Shown: in pieces, positions 26,241 to 34,336 of the stretch
Numbering within the stretch: position 1 is the stretch's first letter
Layout of the letters: every line of letters starts with the position of its first letter
The notes under the pieces: model-generated
Database searches by the model: none
What the model was told of the DNA's origin: nothing
The model's input: the letters and a program-made list of their open reading frames with translations, nothing else
Source of the DNA: Shewanella sp. MR-4
Lineage (GTDB): Bacteria > Pseudomonadota > Gammaproteobacteria > Enterobacterales > Shewanellaceae
Direction of reading: 5' to 3'
DNA length: 64,000 nucleotides
NCBI RefSeq assembly: GCF_000014685.1
Contig: NC_008321.1
Span: forward strand, 2,043,001 to 2,107,000
Program-made: the position numbers and the translations under genes

Positions 26241-28103
26241 ATGGCCCTTTTGCAGATTGCAGAGCCCGGACAAAGTGCCGCGCCGCACCAACATAGACTT
26301 GCCGTTGGCATCGATTTAGGTACCACTAATTCCCTCGTGGCCGCCGTTCGCAGCGGCGTAACGGCGACCTTACCCGATGAAAATGGGCAGCATTCTTTAC
26401 CTTCTATCGTCCGTTACACTCAAGATGGCATTGAAGTAGGTCAGGTGGCGGCGTTAAGTTCTGCGCAGGATCCTAAAAATACTATCGTATCGGTCAAACG
26501 CTTTATGGGCCGCAGCCTCACGGATATTCAATCTGGTGAGCAAGCGTTCCCATACCAGTTTGAAGCCAGTGAAAACGGTTTACCGCTGTTTGTTACGCCT
26601 CAAGGGCAAGTGAATCCGGTGCAAGTGTCGGCGGAGATTTTACGTCCTCTGGTTGAACGCGCCGAGAAAACCCTCGGTGGCGAGCTGCAGGGTGTTGTGA
26701 TCACTGTGCCGGCGTATTTCGATGATGCGCAGCGTCAAGGGACTAAAGATGCCGCGTCTTTGCTCGGTGTTAAAGTATTGCGCCTGCTAAACGAGCCTAC
26801 TGCGGCGGCAATCGCCTACGGGTTAGATTCGAAGCAAGAAGGTGTAATCGCGATTTACGATCTCGGCGGCGGTACCTTCGATATCTCTATTCTGCGTTTA
26901 AATCGCGGCGTCTTTGAAGTGCTGGCCACGGGCGGCGATTCGGCGCTGGGCGGCGATGACTTTGACCATCTGTTGCAGGCGCATATGCAGCAAGTGTGGC
27001 AATTGACGAACCTTGATCCGCAGCTAAGCCGTCAGTTATTGATTGAAGCGCGCCGCGTGAAAGAAGCCTTAACCGATGCGAGTGACGTCGAAGCGAGCCT
27101 GACACTTGCCGATGGCACTGTGCTCAAGCAAGTGGTGACCAAAGCTGAATTTGATAACTTAATCAGCGCATTAGTGAAGAAAACTATCGCCAGCTGTCGT
27201 CGCACCCTACGTGATGCGGGCGTAACGGCTGATGAAGTGTTAGAAACCGTGATGGTGGGTGGTTCAACCCGCGTGCCATTAGTGCGTGAACAAGTTGAAG
27301 CCTTTTTCGGTAAGGCGCCATTAACCTCTATCGACCCAGATCGCGTCGTTGCGATTGGCGCGGCGATTCAGGCCGATATTCTGGTCGGTAACAAACCCGA
27401 GTCTGAATTATTACTGCTCGATGTGATCCCCTTGTCATTAGGGATTGAAACCATGGGCGGTTTAGTGGAAAAAGTGGTTTCTCGTAACACCACAATTCCA
27501 GTCGCTCGCGCCCAAGAGTTTACCACCTTTAAGGATGGTCAAACGGCGATGGCCTTCCATGTGGTGCAGGGCGAGCGTGAGTTAGTCGATGATTGTCGCT
27601 CACTCGCACGCTTTACCCTTAAAGGTATTCCCCCGTTAGCGGCTGGCGCAGCCCATATTCGTGTGACCTTCCAAGTCGATGCCGATGGGTTGCTTAGCGT
27701 TACCGCGATGGAGAAATCCACTGGCGTGCAATCGAGCATTCAGGTCAAGCCTTCGTTTGGTTTATCGGATACCGAAATCGCGACTATGCTCAAGGACTCG
27801 ATGAAGCATGCGAAGGAAGACATTAGTCGTCGTATGCTGGCCGAGCAGCAAGTGGAGGCGGCAAGGGTACTTGAGTCGTTAAATGCGGCGCTTGCAAAAG
27901 ATGGTGACCTGCTGACAAGCGATGAGCGTCAGCAGATTGATGCGGTCATGGCGCAGCTTGCCGAAATTGCCCGTGGTGATGATGCCGATGCGATTAAGCA
28001 AGCGATTGAAGTCCTCGATGAACATACTCAGGATTTCGCCGCGAAGCGTATGGACAATTCTATTCGAGTGGCCTTTAAGGGTCAGTCAATTGACAACATA
28101 TAG
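26241..28103 (+). CDS. hscA: Fe-S assembly chaperone HscA
   Basis: 620 residues, specialised Hsp70. Nucleotide-binding domain with GIDLGTTNSLVAAV, IYDLGGGTFDISIL and VMVGGSTRVP; substrate domain from about residue 400. Works with HscB on the LPPVK motif of IscU. Starts MALLQIAEPGQSAAPHQ as in E. coli. Confidence 0.98.
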   Translation: MALLQIAEPGQSAAPHQHRLAVGIDLGTTNSLVAAVRSGVTATLPDENGQHSLPSIVRYTQDGIEVGQVAALSSAQDPKNTIVSVKRFMGRSLTDIQSGEQAFPYQFEASENGLPLFVTPQGQVNPVQVSAEILRPLVERAEKTLGGELQGVVITVPAYFDDAQRQGTKDAASLLGVKVLRLLNEPTAAAIAYGLDSKQEGVIAIYDLGGGTFDISILRLNRGVFEVLATGGDSALGGDDFDHLLQAHMQQVWQLTNLDPQLSRQLLIEARRVKEALTDASDVEASLTLADGTVLKQVVTKAEFDNLISALVKKTIASCRRTLRDAGVTADEVLETVMVGGSTRVPLVREQVEAFFGKAPLTSIDPDRVVAIGAAIQADILVGNKPESELLLLDVIPLSLGIETMGGLVEKVVSRNTTIPVARAQEFTTFKDGQTAMAFHVVQGERELVDDCRSLARFTLKGIPPLAAGAAHIRVTFQVDADGLLSVTAMEKSTGVQSSIQVKPSFGLSDTEIATMLKDSMKHAKEDISRRMLAEQQVEAARVLESLNAALAKDGDLLTSDERQQIDAVMAQLAEIARGDDADAIKQAIEVLDEHTQDFAAKRMDNSIRVAFKGQSIDNI

Positions 28104-28111
28104 GTGATGTG

Positions 28112-28447
28112 ATGCCCCAGTTAGTCTTTCTTCCCCATGCTGAGTTATGTCCCGATGGCGCAGTGTTGGAAGCCAAAGTAGGTGAAACGATTCTCGATGT
28201 GGCGCTGCGTAACGGCATCAATATTGAGCATGCCTGTGAAAAATCCTGTGCCTGCACCACATGCCATTGCATCGTGCGTGAAGGTTTTGATGAGTTAGAG
28301 CCAAGCGATGAGCTTGAAGATGATATGCTCGATAAGGCATGGGGACTTGAGCCTGAGAGCCGCTTGTCTTGCCAAGCCAAAGTTGTCGATAGCGATCTGG
28401 TGATTGAAATTCCGAAGTACACTGTGAATATGGTGAGCGAAGGTTAA
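28112..28447 (+). CDS. fdx: [2Fe-2S] ferredoxin of the isc system
   Basis: 111 residues from ATG 28112 (a GTG one codon upstream is possible). Cluster ligands in HACEKSCACTTCHC (C42, C48, C51) and C in SRLSCQAK. Supplies electrons for Isc cluster assembly. 8 bp after hscA; followed by the operon terminator. Confidence 0.97.
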   Translation: MPQLVFLPHAELCPDGAVLEAKVGETILDVALRNGINIEHACEKSCACTTCHCIVREGFDELEPSDELEDDMLDKAWGLEPESRLSCQAKVVDSDLVIEIPKYTVNMVSEG

Positions 28448-28471
28448 TCAAGCCGATGCGATGATATCGTC

Positions 28472-28503
28472 AAAAACCAGTCCATGTGACTGGTTTTTGG
28501 CTT
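28472..28503 (+). terminator. Terminator ending the isc operon after fdx
   Basis: AAAAACCAGTC (28472-28482) and GACTGGTTTTT (28488-28498) are perfect complements with a 5-nt loop and five T. It separates the isc transcript from rimK and iscX. Confidence 0.85.
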
Positions 28504-28541
28504 CTGGCGCCCAGCATTTGCGCAAGCAATAATTGCCATGA

Positions 28542-28569
28542 TTGATTTATCCCTAAGCAAGCGTATTAT
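28542..28569 (+). promoter_or_regulatory. Sigma-70 promoter for rimK-iscX
   Basis: TTGATT (28542-28547) and TATTAT (28564-28569) separated by 16 bp, about 25 bp before the ribosome-binding site of rimK and downstream of the isc terminator. Confidence 0.6.
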
Positions 28570-28602
28570 GCGCTCAAAATGAAATGGTTGTCGGAGACCA
28601 GA

Positions 28603-29502
28603 ATGAGAATCGCGATCCTATCGCAAGGGCCAGAGCTATATTCCACAAAGCGACTCGTTGAGGCTGCGACATTACGTGGTCACGAAGTCAAAGTGATCAA
28701 TCCGCTCGAATGCTATATGAACATCAATATGCGCCAGTCGAGCATACATATTGGTGGGGAAGAATTGCCGCCTTTTGATGCGGTGATCCCGCGTATTGGT
28801 GCTTCTATTACTTTTTATGGCTCAGCTGTGCTGCGCCAGTTTGAGATGATGGGCGTGTATGCGCTCAATGATTCCGTCGGCATTTCGCGCTCCCGCGATA
28901 AGTTACGTTCGATGCAGTTGATGTCACGCCGTGGTATCGGCTTGCCGATCACCGGCTTTGCCAATAAGCCGAGCGATATTCCAGATCTTATCGATATGGT
29001 GGGCGGCGCGCCATTAGTGATCAAGTTGCTTGAGGGCACGCAGGGCATTGGGGTGGTGTTAGCCGAAACCCGTAAAGCGGCTGAGAGTGTGATTGAAGCT
29101 TTTATGGGATTAAAAGCCAACATCATGGTGCAGGAATACATTAAAGAAGCCAATGGCGCCGACATTCGCTGCTTTGTGTTAGGCGATAAAGTGATTGCAG
29201 CGATGAAACGCCAAGCCATGCCTGGGGAGTTTCGCTCAAACTTACATCGTGGCGGCACCGCAAGTTTAGTTAAACTGACACCCGAAGAGCGTTCAGTAGC
29301 AATTCGTGCGGCCAAGACAATGGGCCTCAATGTGGCGGGTGTCGATTTACTGCGTTCAAATCATGGCCCTGTGGTGATGGAAGTAAACTCCTCGCCAGGC
29401 CTTGAAGGGATTGAAGGCGCCACCGCAAAAGATGTTGCCGGTGCCATTATTGAGTTTGTTGAAAAGAACGCCCTCAAGGCAAAAAAGCCCACTCAAGCGT
29501 AG
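28603..29502 (+). CDS. rimK: Ribosomal protein S6 glutamate ligase
   Basis: 299 residues from ATG 28603 (GGAGACCAGA upstream). The frame extends back to 28579, but the family starts MRIAILS. ATP-grasp ligase that adds glutamates to the C-terminus of S6; ATP-grasp motifs [31 protein letters not shown] and [15 protein letters not shown] match E. coli RimK closely. It separates fdx from iscX, with which it normally has no association. Confidence 0.93.
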
Positions 29503-29570
29503 AGTTAACGCGTTCTTAAGCTACACTCAGGAGAGCAAGGTTTAGCTGCAGATGGCACAAGGGGGAGCGG

Positions 29571-29768
29571 ATGTCGTTAAAGTGGATTGACTCATTAGAT
29601 ATCGCCTTAGAATTGCTGGAGAAGCATTCTGAGGTTGACCCCCACAAGCTGCATTTTACTCAGTTATATGAGTGGGTATTAGCCCTCGATGATTTTGATG
29701 ACGATCCTAAGCATTGTAATGAGCGGATATTAGAAGCCATTCAGCAATGCTGGATTGAAGAGAAATAA
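29571..29768 (+). CDS. iscX: Fe-S assembly adaptor IscX
   Basis: 65 residues, full length. MSLKWIDSLDIALEL, HFTQLYEWVLAL and DDDPKHCNERILEAIQ are characteristic of IscX, a small acidic regulator that binds IscS. In E. coli it is the last gene of the isc operon after fdx; here rimK and a terminator intervene. A short GCCCCGATGGGGC hairpin at 29774-29786 may end the transcript. Confidence 0.93.
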   Translation: MSLKWIDSLDIALELLEKHSEVDPHKLHFTQLYEWVLALDDFDDDPKHCNERILEAIQQCWIEEK

Positions 29769-29810
29769 CCATCGCCCCGATGGGGCATCTTGTCCCGCAA
29801 AAACCGTACT

Positions 29811-29830
29811 AACGTGACAATTGTCACGTT
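29811..29830. promoter_or_regulatory. Perfect 20-bp palindrome, CRP-like
   Basis: AACGTGACAATTGTCACGTT. Its core GTGA-CAATTG-TCAC has the spacing of a CRP site (GTGA-N6-TCAC), lacking only the outer T/A pair. It lies 33 bp upstream of an FNR-type box and 135 bp before the next gene. Confidence 0.5.
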
Positions 29831-29862
29831 TAGTGATCCCTAAAAGGGGATTTTTGTAGGAG

Positions 29863-29878
29863 TTTGATCGGCATCAAA
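29863..29878. promoter_or_regulatory. FNR/EtrA box
   Basis: TTTGATCGGCATCAAA contains a perfect TTGAT-N4-ATCAA site, the consensus for Fnr/EtrA. It lies 88 bp before the ATG of a small exported protein, in reach of its promoter, and predicts control by oxygen status. Confidence 0.65.
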
Positions 29879-29965
29879 TTCATTTTAAGTGAATGACGTA
29901 CCTTGTTATGTATCAGTTAAGTGATTAAGCGCTTAATGTTATTCTGGCTACGCAAGGATGTTCAC

Positions 29966-30133
29966 ATGAAACTTTTGTTTGCTTTGTTATTCACACTGTT
30001 ACCCGCCTTGGCATGGGCTCATCCTGGTCATGGCGGTGTCGGTATATTCCATCATTTACTCGATTTGGCTCCCGCGATTATTCTGGTTGCGCTGATTGCG
30101 TGGGCCAGTATTTGGGCCAAAAATAAAAAATAA
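29966..30133 (+). CDS. Small membrane protein with HPGHGG motif
   Basis: 55 residues from ATG 29966 (AAGGATG upstream). N-terminal signal-like segment LLFALLFTLLPALAWA, then HPGHGGVGIFHHLLDL and a C-terminal membrane helix ending in KNKK. The His-rich HPGHGG just after the signal peptide recalls the start of HupE/UreJ-type metal permeases, but the protein is far too short to be one. The function is unknown; metal binding is a guess. An FNR box and a CRP-like palindrome lie upstream. The frame extends back to a GTG at 29921, judged less likely. Confidence 0.65.
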   Translation: MKLLFALLFTLLPALAWAHPGHGGVGIFHHLLDLAPAIILVALIAWASIWAKNKK

Positions 30134-30353
30134 CCCCTGAGTCTTTGGCAAATATGCCAATTTAGTTGTGTTGTTATCCTTTCGCCAGTCCAGTCGAATG
30201 ACAGGTCTGGCGTTTTTGTGTGATCAATCTGGTTACAAATCCAGCCAATGTGCGCAATATCTCAGACTTATTTGCTTTAAAGATAGGATTTGTTTTTTAA
30301 ATTTCGTATAATCCGCGCGAATTTTTCAAACTTGCTGACAAAGGAAGCTTGTT

Positions 30354-30785
30354 ATGGCGATCGAACGCACATTTTCTATCATTAAGCCTGATGCTGTTGC
30401 TAAAAACCACATCGGTGCAATCTACAACCGTTTTGAAACTGCTGGTCTGAAGATCGTTGCAGCTAAAATGTTACACCTGACTAAAGAACAAGCTGAAGGT
30501 TTCTATGCTGAGCATAGCGAGCGCGGCTTCTTCGGTGCTCTGGTTGCTTTCATGACTTCTGGCCCTATCATGGTTCAAGTATTAGAAGGCGAAAACGCTG
30601 TTTTAGCTCACCGCGAAATTTTAGGTGCAACTAACCCAGCTCAAGCGGCTCCAGGTACTATCCGTGCTGATTTCGCTCAAAGCATCGACGAAAACGCAGC
30701 TCACGGTTCTGATTCTTTAGAATCAGCAGCACGTGAAATTGCTTACTTCTTCAGTGCTGAAGAACTGTGTCCACGTACTCGTTAA
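30354..30785 (+). CDS. ndk: Nucleoside diphosphate kinase
   Basis: 143 residues. Transfers phosphate from ATP to nucleoside diphosphates. Catalytic His in IRADFAQSIDENAAHGSDS (NxxHGSDS-type), N-terminal ERTFSIIKPDAVAKN. RBS AAGGAAG. A TATAAT at 30307-30312 is the probable -10, with no good -35. Codon choice is strongly biased, as expected of a highly expressed gene. Confidence 0.97.
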   Translation: MAIERTFSIIKPDAVAKNHIGAIYNRFETAGLKIVAAKMLHLTKEQAEGFYAEHSERGFFGALVAFMTSGPIMVQVLEGENAVLAHREILGATNPAQAAPGTIRADFAQSIDENAAHGSDSLESAAREIAYFFSAEELCPRTR

Positions 30786-30804
30786 TCTGAGTGTGAGACC
30801 GAAG

Positions 30805-30829
30805 AAGGGAGCCTAAGGGCTCCTTTTTT
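30805..30829 (+). terminator. ndk terminator
   Basis: Nine-bp stem (AAGGGAGCC with GGCTCCTTT, one G-T pair) and a T run, 20 bp after the ndk stop. Confidence 0.8.
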
Positions 30830-30933
30830 ATTGGCGGCATTTTGCTAACTACGGCAAAGACAAAGAGTTTAATGCTAGTAGCCCTAGTAACAGGTTATTT
30901 TTATTCAGTTTTTAAAAAATTTTAAAAACCTTA

Positions 30934-30961
30934 CTTGAAATCCGCTTTCCTATCCTTATAT
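30934..30961 (+). promoter_or_regulatory. Sigma-32 heat-shock promoter
   Basis: CTTGAAA (30934-30940), 13-bp spacer, CCTTATAT (30954-30961). The -35 is perfect for sigma-32 and the -10 is close to CCCCATnT. It lies about 130 bp before the small heat-shock gene. Confidence 0.65.
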
Positions 30962-31038
30962 CTATTGCAGGATCGCTCGATGAGGATCCCAATCGATTCT
31001 GTGCCGCTAGGACAGAAGTTAATTTAGGCGAGATAAAT

Positions 31039-31094
31039 GCGTTTTCAATTGGAAAACGTTCGCCACTTTCCCATATTGCTTAAGACAAGGATAT
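31039..31094 (+). promoter_or_regulatory. ROSE-like RNA thermometer in the hsp20 leader
   Basis: The leader ends in a hairpin whose 5' arm ATATTGCTT (31073-31081) pairs with AAGGATAT (31087-31094) over eight pairs, leaving a G opposite the Shine-Dalgarno Gs. This is the TTGCT/AGGA arrangement of ROSE thermometers, which hide the ribosome site at low temperature. An upstream hairpin (CGTTTTC, loop, GAAAACG at 31040-31058) fits the multi-hairpin ROSE layout. Confidence 0.65.
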
Positions 31095-31098
31095 GAAT

Positions 31099-31542
31099 AT
31101 GCGTACTTATGATTTAACTCCTCTTTACCGTAGTGCTATTGGTTTTGATCGTTTAGCCCAGATGGCAGAACATGCTGCCGCGAATAATGGCAACTCAGGT
31201 TATCCTCCATATAACATTGAACTCCTTGGCGAAAATCGTTATCGCATTACGATGGCCGTGGCCGGGTTCTCGATGGAAGAGCTTGAGATCAGTAGTGAAG
31301 GTGAGAAATTACTGGTTAAAGGCAATAAAGCCGAAAGCCAAACCGAGCGTAAATACCTATACCAAGGTATTGCCGAGCGCGGGTTTGAACGTACCTTCCA
31401 ACTGGCGGATTATGTGACCGTATTGGGTGCCAGTTTAGAGAATGGTTTATTGAACATTGATTTAGTGCGTGAAATCCCAGAAGCGTTAAAACCACGCAAG
31501 ATTGAAATCACCACCTCGCGCCTATTAGATGGTCAATCCTAA
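31099..31542 (+). CDS. ibpA: Small heat-shock protein, IbpA type
   Basis: 147 residues from ATG 31099, the start that gives correct spacing to AAGGA (31087-31091) and matches E. coli IbpA (MRTYDLTPLYRSAIGFDRL). The alpha-crystallin domain (about 35-130) has YRITMAVAGFSMEELEI and the AxLENGLL-type motif GASLENGLLNIDLV. ATP-independent holdase that keeps aggregating proteins ready for DnaK/ClpB. Controlled by a sigma-32 promoter and a ROSE-like leader. Confidence 0.93.
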   Translation: MRTYDLTPLYRSAIGFDRLAQMAEHAAANNGNSGYPPYNIELLGENRYRITMAVAGFSMEELEISSEGEKLLVKGNKAESQTERKYLYQGIAERGFERTFQLADYVTVLGASLENGLLNIDLVREIPEALKPRKIEITTSRLLDGQS

Positions 31543-31563
31543 TCCTGAATCGCACGGATAAAG

Positions 31564-31590
31564 AAGGGGAGCTTAATGCTCCCCTTATTG
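31564..31590 (+). terminator. hsp20 terminator
   Basis: AAGGGGAGC (31564-31572) and GCTCCCCTT (31578-31586) form a perfect 9-bp stem followed by ATTGTTAT; it can also face ilvH. Confidence 0.75.
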
Positions 31591-31673
31591 TTATCCCACC
31601 AATAAAATCCCATGTGGTCTATGTCAAAGTATTACGATGGCAAGCTCACATAGGGTTAATGGGGATATCAGCG

Positions 31674-32168
31674 CTAGGCTCTCATCGCTTTCTCGCCTCG
31701 GGCCAGACCCACAACGCCCGAGCGTGACACTTCAACTACCTTGGTCACTTCACCCATGGAGTGAATAAAGGCGTCGAGCTTTTCGGTCGTGCCCACCAAT
31801 TGAATGGTGTAGAGATTGGCGGTGACATCGACAATTTGCCCACGGAAGATATCGGCGGTACGCTTAATTTCTTCCCGTAATTCCCCTTGGGCGCGGACTT
31901 TAACCAGTGCCAACTCCCGCTCGATATAAGCCGATTCGGTGACATTTGACACCTTAAGCACATCGACTAACTTGTGCAGCTGTTTCTCGATTTGCTCTAG
32001 CACTTTTTCGTCGGCCACCACGGTAATGTTTAGGCGCGATAAGGTGTTATCATCGGTTGGTGCCACAGTTAAACTTTCAATGTTGTAACCGCGCTGGGAA
32101 AACAGCCCGACAACACGAGATAAAGCGCCGGATTGGTTTTCGAGTAATACAGATATAATTCGACGCAT
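31674..32168 (-). CDS. ilvH: Acetolactate synthase III small subunit
   Basis: 164 residues from ATG 32168. Regulatory subunit with ACT domain MRRIISVLLENQSGALSRVVGLFSQRGYNIESL, which binds valine for feedback inhibition. Start overlaps the ilvI stop (TAATG). Another ATG lies two codons upstream, but GGAG spacing and family alignment favour 32168. Confidence 0.95.
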   Translation of the reverse strand: MRRIISVLLENQSGALSRVVGLFSQRGYNIESLTVAPTDDNTLSRLNITVVADEKVLEQIEKQLHKLVDVLKVSNVTESAYIERELALVKVRAQGELREEIKRTADIFRGQIVDVTANLYTIQLVGTTEKLDAFIHSMGEVTKVVEVSRSGVVGLARGEKAMRA

Positions 32169-33886
32169 TAGCATTTCTCCGTTTTGCTTAACCACATTTC
32201 ATTCATCGCGCCGCCGCGGATAAGCATGGGATACACGTGCTCAGTCTCATCCACCATAATGTCGATAAATACCAGTCTGTCTTTCATGGCAAGGGCTTCG
32301 GCCATCTTAGACTCAAGCTCAGCAGGATCGCTAATCGTCATACCAACATGGCCATAGGCTTCGGCAATTTTGGCAAAGTTGGGGACCGAATCCATATAGG
32401 AATGGGAATGGCGACCCGAGTAGATCATATCCTGCCATTGTTTCACCATGCCAAGGAAACGGTTGTTTAAGTTGATAATTTTAACCGGCGTATCGTATTG
32501 CAGAGCGGTTGAAAGCTCTTGAATATTCATCTGAATCGAACCATCGCCCGTGACGCACACAACGGTTTCGTCCGGCATTGCCATTTTGACTCCCATGGCA
32601 GCGGGTAGACCAAAGCCCATGGTGCCAAGGCCGCCGGAGTTAATCCAATGACGAGGTTTATCAAAGGGATAATACAGCGCGGCAAACATTTGATGCTGGC
32701 CTACATCCGAGGCGACATAGGCCTCACCATTAGTGAGTTTGTAAAGGGTTTCAATCACTTGCTGTGGTTTGATCCGATGGCTTTCCTTATCGTATGCCAA
32801 GCAGTTGCGGTTACGCCAAACCGTGATTTCTTGCCACCATTGATTAATTGCCTCGCTATCGTTGCTCTCCTTTGATTCCTCCAGCAAAGCTAGCATGCTG
32901 TCTAGTACGATATCGGCGGAGCCAACGATGGGGATATCCACTCGCACGGTTTTTGAAATCGATGAAGGGTCGATATCAATATGTAAAATGGTGGCATTAG
33001 GGCAGTATTTTTCGATGTTGTTGGTGGTTCTGTCATCAAAACGCACGCCAATCCCGAAGATAAGATCGCAGTTATGCATGGTCATGTTGGCTTCATAACG
33101 ACCGTGCATCCCCAGCATTCCTAAGCTGTTTTTATGGGTGCCAGGGAAGGCGCCAAGGCCCATCAAGGTGCTGACAACGGGGATATTTAATTTTTCCGCT
33201 AGGGCTAAGATCTGCTTTTCACTGCTTGAGATAATGGCGCCTCCACCCACATAAAGCACAGGTTTTTTCGCGGCGAGTAATGCCTGTAATCCACGGCGAA
33301 TTTGACCCTTATGGCCCGATGTCGTTGGATTATAGGAGCGCATTTTAATGCTCTCGGGGTAAATATAGTCGTGCAGTAATGCTGGATTGAGGCAATCCTT
33401 TGGCAAGTCGACAACCACGGGGCCGGGGCGACCTGTGGAAGCAATATAAAAGGCTTTTTTAATGATCTCAGGAATTTGAGTGGGATCTTGTACTAAAAAG
33501 CTGTGTTTGACGACTGGGCGTGAAATCCCAATCATGTCGCATTCTTGGAACGCATCGTTACCGATTAAATTGCTCGGCACTTGGCCTGATAACACCACTA
33601 ATGGAATTGAATCCATATAGGCGGTGGCGATGCCGGTAATAGCATTGGTGGCACCTGGGCCTGAGGTCACGAGTACCACGCCCACTTTACCCGTGGCGCG
33701 GGCATAACCATCGGCCATATGCACGGCAGCTTGTTCGTGACGAACCAGAATATGTTCAATACCGGGGATAAGGTGCAGGGCGTCGTAGATATCTAACACT
33801 GAGCCGCCAGGATAACCAAATATGTGCTTTACACCTTCATCGATAAGGGATCGCACAATCATGCTGGCGCCGGATAACTTCTCCAT
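32168..33886 (-). CDS. ilvI: Acetolactate synthase III large subunit
   Basis: 572 residues, closest in pattern to E. coli IlvI (LSGASMIVRSLIDEGVKHIFGYPGG start). ThDP enzyme making acetolactate for valine, leucine and isoleucine. Catalytic Glu in VRHEQAAVHMADG; ThDP motif GDGSIQMNIQELSTALQYDTPVKIINLNN; FAD-binding region GLGAFPGTHKNSLGMLG. Translationally coupled to ilvH. RBS AGGAG. Confidence 0.95.
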   Translation of the reverse strand: MEKLSGASMIVRSLIDEGVKHIFGYPGGSVLDIYDALHLIPGIEHILVRHEQAAVHMADGYARATGKVGVVLVTSGPGATNAITGIATAYMDSIPLVVLSGQVPSNLIGNDAFQECDMIGISRPVVKHSFLVQDPTQIPEIIKKAFYIASTGRPGPVVVDLPKDCLNPALLHDYIYPESIKMRSYNPTTSGHKGQIRRGLQALLAAKKPVLYVGGGAIISSSEKQILALAEKLNIPVVSTLMGLGAFPGTHKNSLGMLGMHGRYEANMTMHNCDLIFGIGVRFDDRTTNNIEKYCPNATILHIDIDPSSISKTVRVDIPIVGSADIVLDSMLALLEESKESNDSEAINQWWQEITVWRNRNCLAYDKESHRIKPQQVIETLYKLTNGEAYVASDVGQHQMFAALYYPFDKPRHWINSGGLGTMGFGLPAAMGVKMAMPDETVVCVTGDGSIQMNIQELSTALQYDTPVKIINLNNRFLGMVKQWQDMIYSGRHSHSYMDSVPNFAKIAEAYGHVGMTISDPAELESKMAEALAMKDRLVFIDIMVDETEHVYPMLIRGGAMNEMWLSKTEKC

Positions 33887-33951
33887 GTGAAACTCCTATT
33901 GCATAGTACCGTTACGGTAAACAGTATCTTGTTACAGCGACGGTAATCGCT

Positions 33952-34006
33952 CTAAAAATAAGCCTGAAAGGGTAATTCAGACTCCGATTGCTGAGCTTGA
34001 AATCAT
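33952..34006 (-). promoter_or_regulatory. Possible attenuator in the ilvI leader
   Basis: On the minus strand a stem AGTCTGAA (33983-33976) with TTCAGGCT (33968-33961, one G-T pair) and a 7-nt loop runs into TATTTTTAG, an intrinsic terminator inside the leader. A nine-codon reading frame (34006-33977) encodes a short peptide with two Ile and one Val and stops within that stem. A competing hairpin GCTTGAA/TTCAAGC lies just upstream. This is suggestive of attenuation, but the leader peptide lacks a good ribosome site. Confidence 0.35.
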
Positions 34007-34062
34007 CGACTTCAAGCGCTCATCCCTTTGGATGCAGCAGCTGTTGCAATGAACAGAATTTC

Positions 34063-34090
34063 ATCATATTCAAAAAAGAATACATTTCAA
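34063..34090 (-). promoter_or_regulatory. Sigma-70 promoter for ilvIH
   Basis: Minus strand TTGAAA (34090-34085), 16 bp, TATGAT (34068-34063), giving a leader of about 170 nt before ilvI. The rest of 33887-34227 has no gene. Confidence 0.6.
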
Positions 34091-34227
34091 GGCTTTTATG
34101 TAAAAAATAACCAACTTGAAACAATTTCATGTTTAGGCGCGATAAACTTGCATTAAACAAGCATAATGTTTTGTGGCAATTTTATTTTATCTCTTTGGTT
34201 ATAATGAGTTAAATATATTTCATATGA

Positions 34228-34249
34228 AAACGGCACCTAAGTGCCGTTT
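34228..34249 (-). terminator. Terminator of the Bcr/CflA gene
   Basis: AAACGGCAC/GTGCCGTTT perfect 9-bp stem with 4-nt loop; on the minus strand it is followed by TTC and lies 87 bp after the transporter stop. Confidence 0.7.
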
Positions 34250-34336
34250 ATTTAGAAAGTGCTTAATTGTTACAAATCAACTACAAGACGCTATAGGCAT
34301 AGTGATTGGTTAGTGTCGCTGGTGTAAAGAAGTGAA

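Noticed and set aside
29966..30133. HupE/UreJ nickel or cobalt permease
   Set aside because: It shares only the short His-rich start; 55 residues with one membrane helix after the signal segment is too small.
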